From positions 1 to 7,551 of the forward strand of contig JALULB010000278.1 of assembly GCA_027041035.1 (NCBI GenBank): a stretch of 7,551 nt of DNA, given 5' to 3'. Source of the stretch: Sedimenticola sp. (lineage in GTDB: Bacteria; Pseudomonadota; Gammaproteobacteria; Chromatiales; Chromatiaceae). Positions 6,506-7,551 of the stretch are shown here, piece by piece (within the stretch, counting starts at the first letter, position 1; each line of letters starts with the position of its first letter). Below the pieces are notes generated by a model that saw only the letters and a program-made list of their open reading frames with translations, had not been told where the DNA came from and ran no database searches. The position numbers and the translations under genes are program-made.

Positions 6506-6509
6506 CATC

Positions 6510-6531
6510 TTGTGCTGTATTTTTAGCACAA
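6510..6531. other. Perfect 7-base hairpin
   Basis: TTGTGCT (6510-6516) and AGCACAA (6525-6531) are exact inverted arms around the loop GTATTTTT. It directly adjoins the previous hairpin. It may be an operator dyad or part of a structured transcript. Confidence 0.4.
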
Positions 6532-6557
6532 CGAGAGCGGTTTGCATAGACCTGATT

Positions 6558-6587
6558 TACAACAAATGCTCACAATGAGACATTGTA
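6558..6587. other. Interrupted hairpin
   Basis: AATGCTCA (6565-6572) pairs with TGAG and CATT (6576-6579, 6581-6584) around the loop CAA with one bulged base, and the outer bases TAC and GTA also pair. No T tract follows on either strand. Confidence 0.35.
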
Positions 6588-6748
6588 GCGAATTTCAATA
6601 AAATAACAAGTGCAAAAACGCCACAACGCCAAAAAACTCGGTATCGCCATCAAACTTAGGTCGTACTCATGACCCGACTTATCGATGCTCGACACCCCTT
6701 CACGCCGCATGACCACGGGCTTCGACAGCATATCCCGGCCAATACGGC

Positions 6749-6801
6749 AAAAAAACATCAAATCCGGTCGCGACATGTTGTAAATCAACAACAGCGCACC
6801 G
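6749..6801 (-). terminator. Possible terminator after the NTF2-like exported protein gene
   Basis: Directly past the stop codon, the minus strand reads CGGT and GCG (6801-6795) pairing with CGC and ACCG (6771-6765, with a bulge), enclosing the inner stem TGTTGT/ACAACA (6793-6788 with 6781-6776). Seven T residues lie at 6755-6749, nine bases after the stem. The gap to the T run is longer than usual, so efficiency is uncertain. Confidence 0.4.
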
Positions 6802-6802
6802 A

Positions 6803-7255
6803 TCAGGCATCCAGCAGTATCCACCACTGACCATCCTTGCGATACCATTTCTCCGTCACCGGAGCGGTGGTATGAATCTCCTCCGGGAAACGCGGCAGAC
6901 GCATCTTGATCTCTACGATGATCGTCGCGGCGCAACTGTCCCCGTCGCATTTCGCATCCCTGAAGCGTGCCGACTGCCATCGACCCACGCCCTTCATCTG
7001 ACTTAGAAAGTGCTTGTAAGTCAGCACCTTCCTCGCCTCGGGCGAAACGAAACCGTAGGCCGTTTCAGAGCGACCTTCTATCTTGGCCTGCCAGTAAGCG
7101 AGTACCCGCCCCTTCAGGCCATCGGGCACCTTGTCGACCTTGGACTGATTTTCTGAAGCCCGGGAGGAGGACATATCCTCCGCCAGCGCGCTGACACCAC
7201 CAACAGACAGCACGGCCAGCGCAATCAACAACAGGATGGACTTGAATGAATGCAT
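6803..7255 (-). CDS. Small exported protein of unknown function, NTF2-like
   Basis: The 150-residue product has a signal peptide (basic start MHSFKS, hydrophobic 7-22, likely cleavage after SALA at 25). No lipobox cysteine is present, so it should be soluble in the periplasm or secreted. The mature domain, from about 45, runs GRVLAYWQAKIEGRSETAYGFVSPEAR, then YKHFLSQM, a central strand with C103 and C108 spaced four apart (probable disulfide), and ends TEKWYRKDGQWWILLDA. This order of helix, aromatic strand and closing DGQWW strand is that of small NTF2-like proteins seen widely in proteobacteria; none has a defined role that I can cite. ATG 7255 has AGGAG seven bases upstream. It begins 48 bases after the secretin stop with no terminator between, so co-transcription with gspD is likely. 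A role as an accessory to the secretin is only a guess. Confidence 0.8.
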   Translation of the reverse strand: MHSFKSILLLIALAVLSVGGVSALAEDMSSSRASENQSKVDKVPDGLKGRVLAYWQAKIEGRSETAYGFVSPEARKVLTYKHFLSQMKGVGRWQSARFRDAKCDGDSCAATIIVEIKMRLPRFPEEIHTTAPVTEKWYRKDGQWWILLDA

Positions 7256-7304
7256 CGGGATGCTCCTAAATTAATGATCAAATGGATTCGTCGTCGAGCC
7301 GCGA

Positions 7305-7551
7305 TCACAGACGGTAGGCCTCGTTGATCGCACGCATCTTGTTGCGTATCTCCTCGCCGAGATTCAGTACGTCCTGCTCGTTGCGTAGCGCCCGTGGGGT
7401 AATGATCACGAGGAGTTCCTGCCGGGTGTTCGCCTTGATCGTGGAACCGAACAGATTGCCGATAAACGGCAGCTCGTGCAGCCCCGGCAGGCCGGAGCCA
7501 CTGGATTCGCCGTTGTCCTTGATCAAGCCGCCGAGCACGATGCTGCCGCCG
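7305..7551 (-). CDS. gspD: Type II secretion secretin, C-terminal fragment (gene enters from the right edge)
   Basis: The last 81 residues of an outer-membrane secretin are present. GGSIVLGGLIKDN is the late secretin-domain block; LPFIGNLFGS matches the conserved P-x-L/I-G-x-LF motif before the final strands; and QELLVIITPRAL is the closing barrel signature (family: E-L-L-V/I-x-I-T-P). After it comes a short helical tail, GEEIRNKMRAINEAYRL. PilQ-type secretins normally end right after the T-P-R block, so the tail favours GspD. It would form the outer-membrane channel through which folded exoproteins leave the periplasm. A related secretin such as MshL or a tight-adherence RcpA type cannot be wholly excluded from this fragment. 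No other gsp genes are visible in the window, and they are not directly downstream. Confidence 0.85.
   Translation of the reverse strand, partial: GGSIVLGGLIKDNGESSGSGLPGLHELPFIGNLFGSTIKANTRQELLVIITPRALRNEQDVLNLGEEIRNKMRAINEAYRL

Larger units (their letters stand above)
6351..6802. other. 452-base intergenic region upstream of the surface protein gene
   Basis: No gene is supported here. The part nearest the surface protein (6366-6478) should hold its promoter, but no clear sigma-70 or sigma-54 pair was found. Between 6479 and 6587 stand three separate hairpins, and at 6749-6801 a terminator-like structure follows the upstream gene. An open frame of 68 codons from ATG 6776 to 6570 lacks a ribosome-binding site and is probably chance. 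The stretch is more AT-rich than the flanking genes. Confidence 0.6.

Noticed and set aside
6570..6980. Minus-strand open frame of 136 codons overlapping the NTF2-like gene and the intergenic region
   Set aside because: Its first half lies out of frame inside a gene with signal peptide and domain evidence. The remaining 68 codons from ATG 6776 have no Shine-Dalgarno site and no recognisable motif, although a short hydrophobic run is present.

Overview
The window is about 57% GC by eye. Every gene I can support is on the minus strand, so transcription runs from base 7551 towards base 1. A type II secretion secretin, a periplasmic parvulin isomerase and a Wzm/Wzt-type polysaccharide exporter point to a Gram-negative proteobacterium. 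A gammaproteobacterium is my best guess, from protein resemblance and the style of the intergenic palindromes; I cannot fix a genus.

Right part (7551 to 6351): the window opens inside the 3' end of a type II secretion secretin gene (gspD-like). After 48 bases comes a small exported protein of 150 residues with an NTF2-like look, probably in the same transcript. A 452-base non-coding stretch (6351-6802) follows. It holds several hairpins, two of them terminator-like, and should contain the promoter of the next gene.

Middle (6350 to 3379): a 595-residue secreted surface protein starts at a GTG with a strong Shine-Dalgarno site and ends in a very good intrinsic terminator (4506-4537). Next is an exported parvulin-type peptidyl-prolyl isomerase of 341 residues, whose start I move inward to 4404 because of its ribosome-binding site and signal peptide. 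A possible weak terminator follows.

Intergenic 3000-3378: this carries two repeat-like structures, an 18-base palindrome (3090-3107) and a 168-base imperfect inverted repeat (3128-3295) that looks like a non-autonomous mobile or REP-type element.

Left part (2999 to 1): four tightly overlapping genes form one operon: ABC-2 permease (Wzm-like), ABC ATPase with a C-terminal Wzt-type carbohydrate-binding domain, a protein of the LpxL/HtrB acyltransferase family, and the start of a SAM-dependent methyltransferase that runs off the left edge. The junctions are GTGA, ATGA and TGATG overlaps. The first two genes would export an undecaprenyl-linked glycan (O antigen or another surface polysaccharide); the last two probably modify the glycan or a lipid.

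Taken together, this is a cell-envelope region: secretion pore, secreted surface protein, periplasmic foldase and polysaccharide export. No phage, CRISPR, tRNA, rRNA or transposase gene is visible. The least explained items are the surface protein family, the acyltransferase lacking its catalytic acidic residue, and the 168-base inverted repeat.
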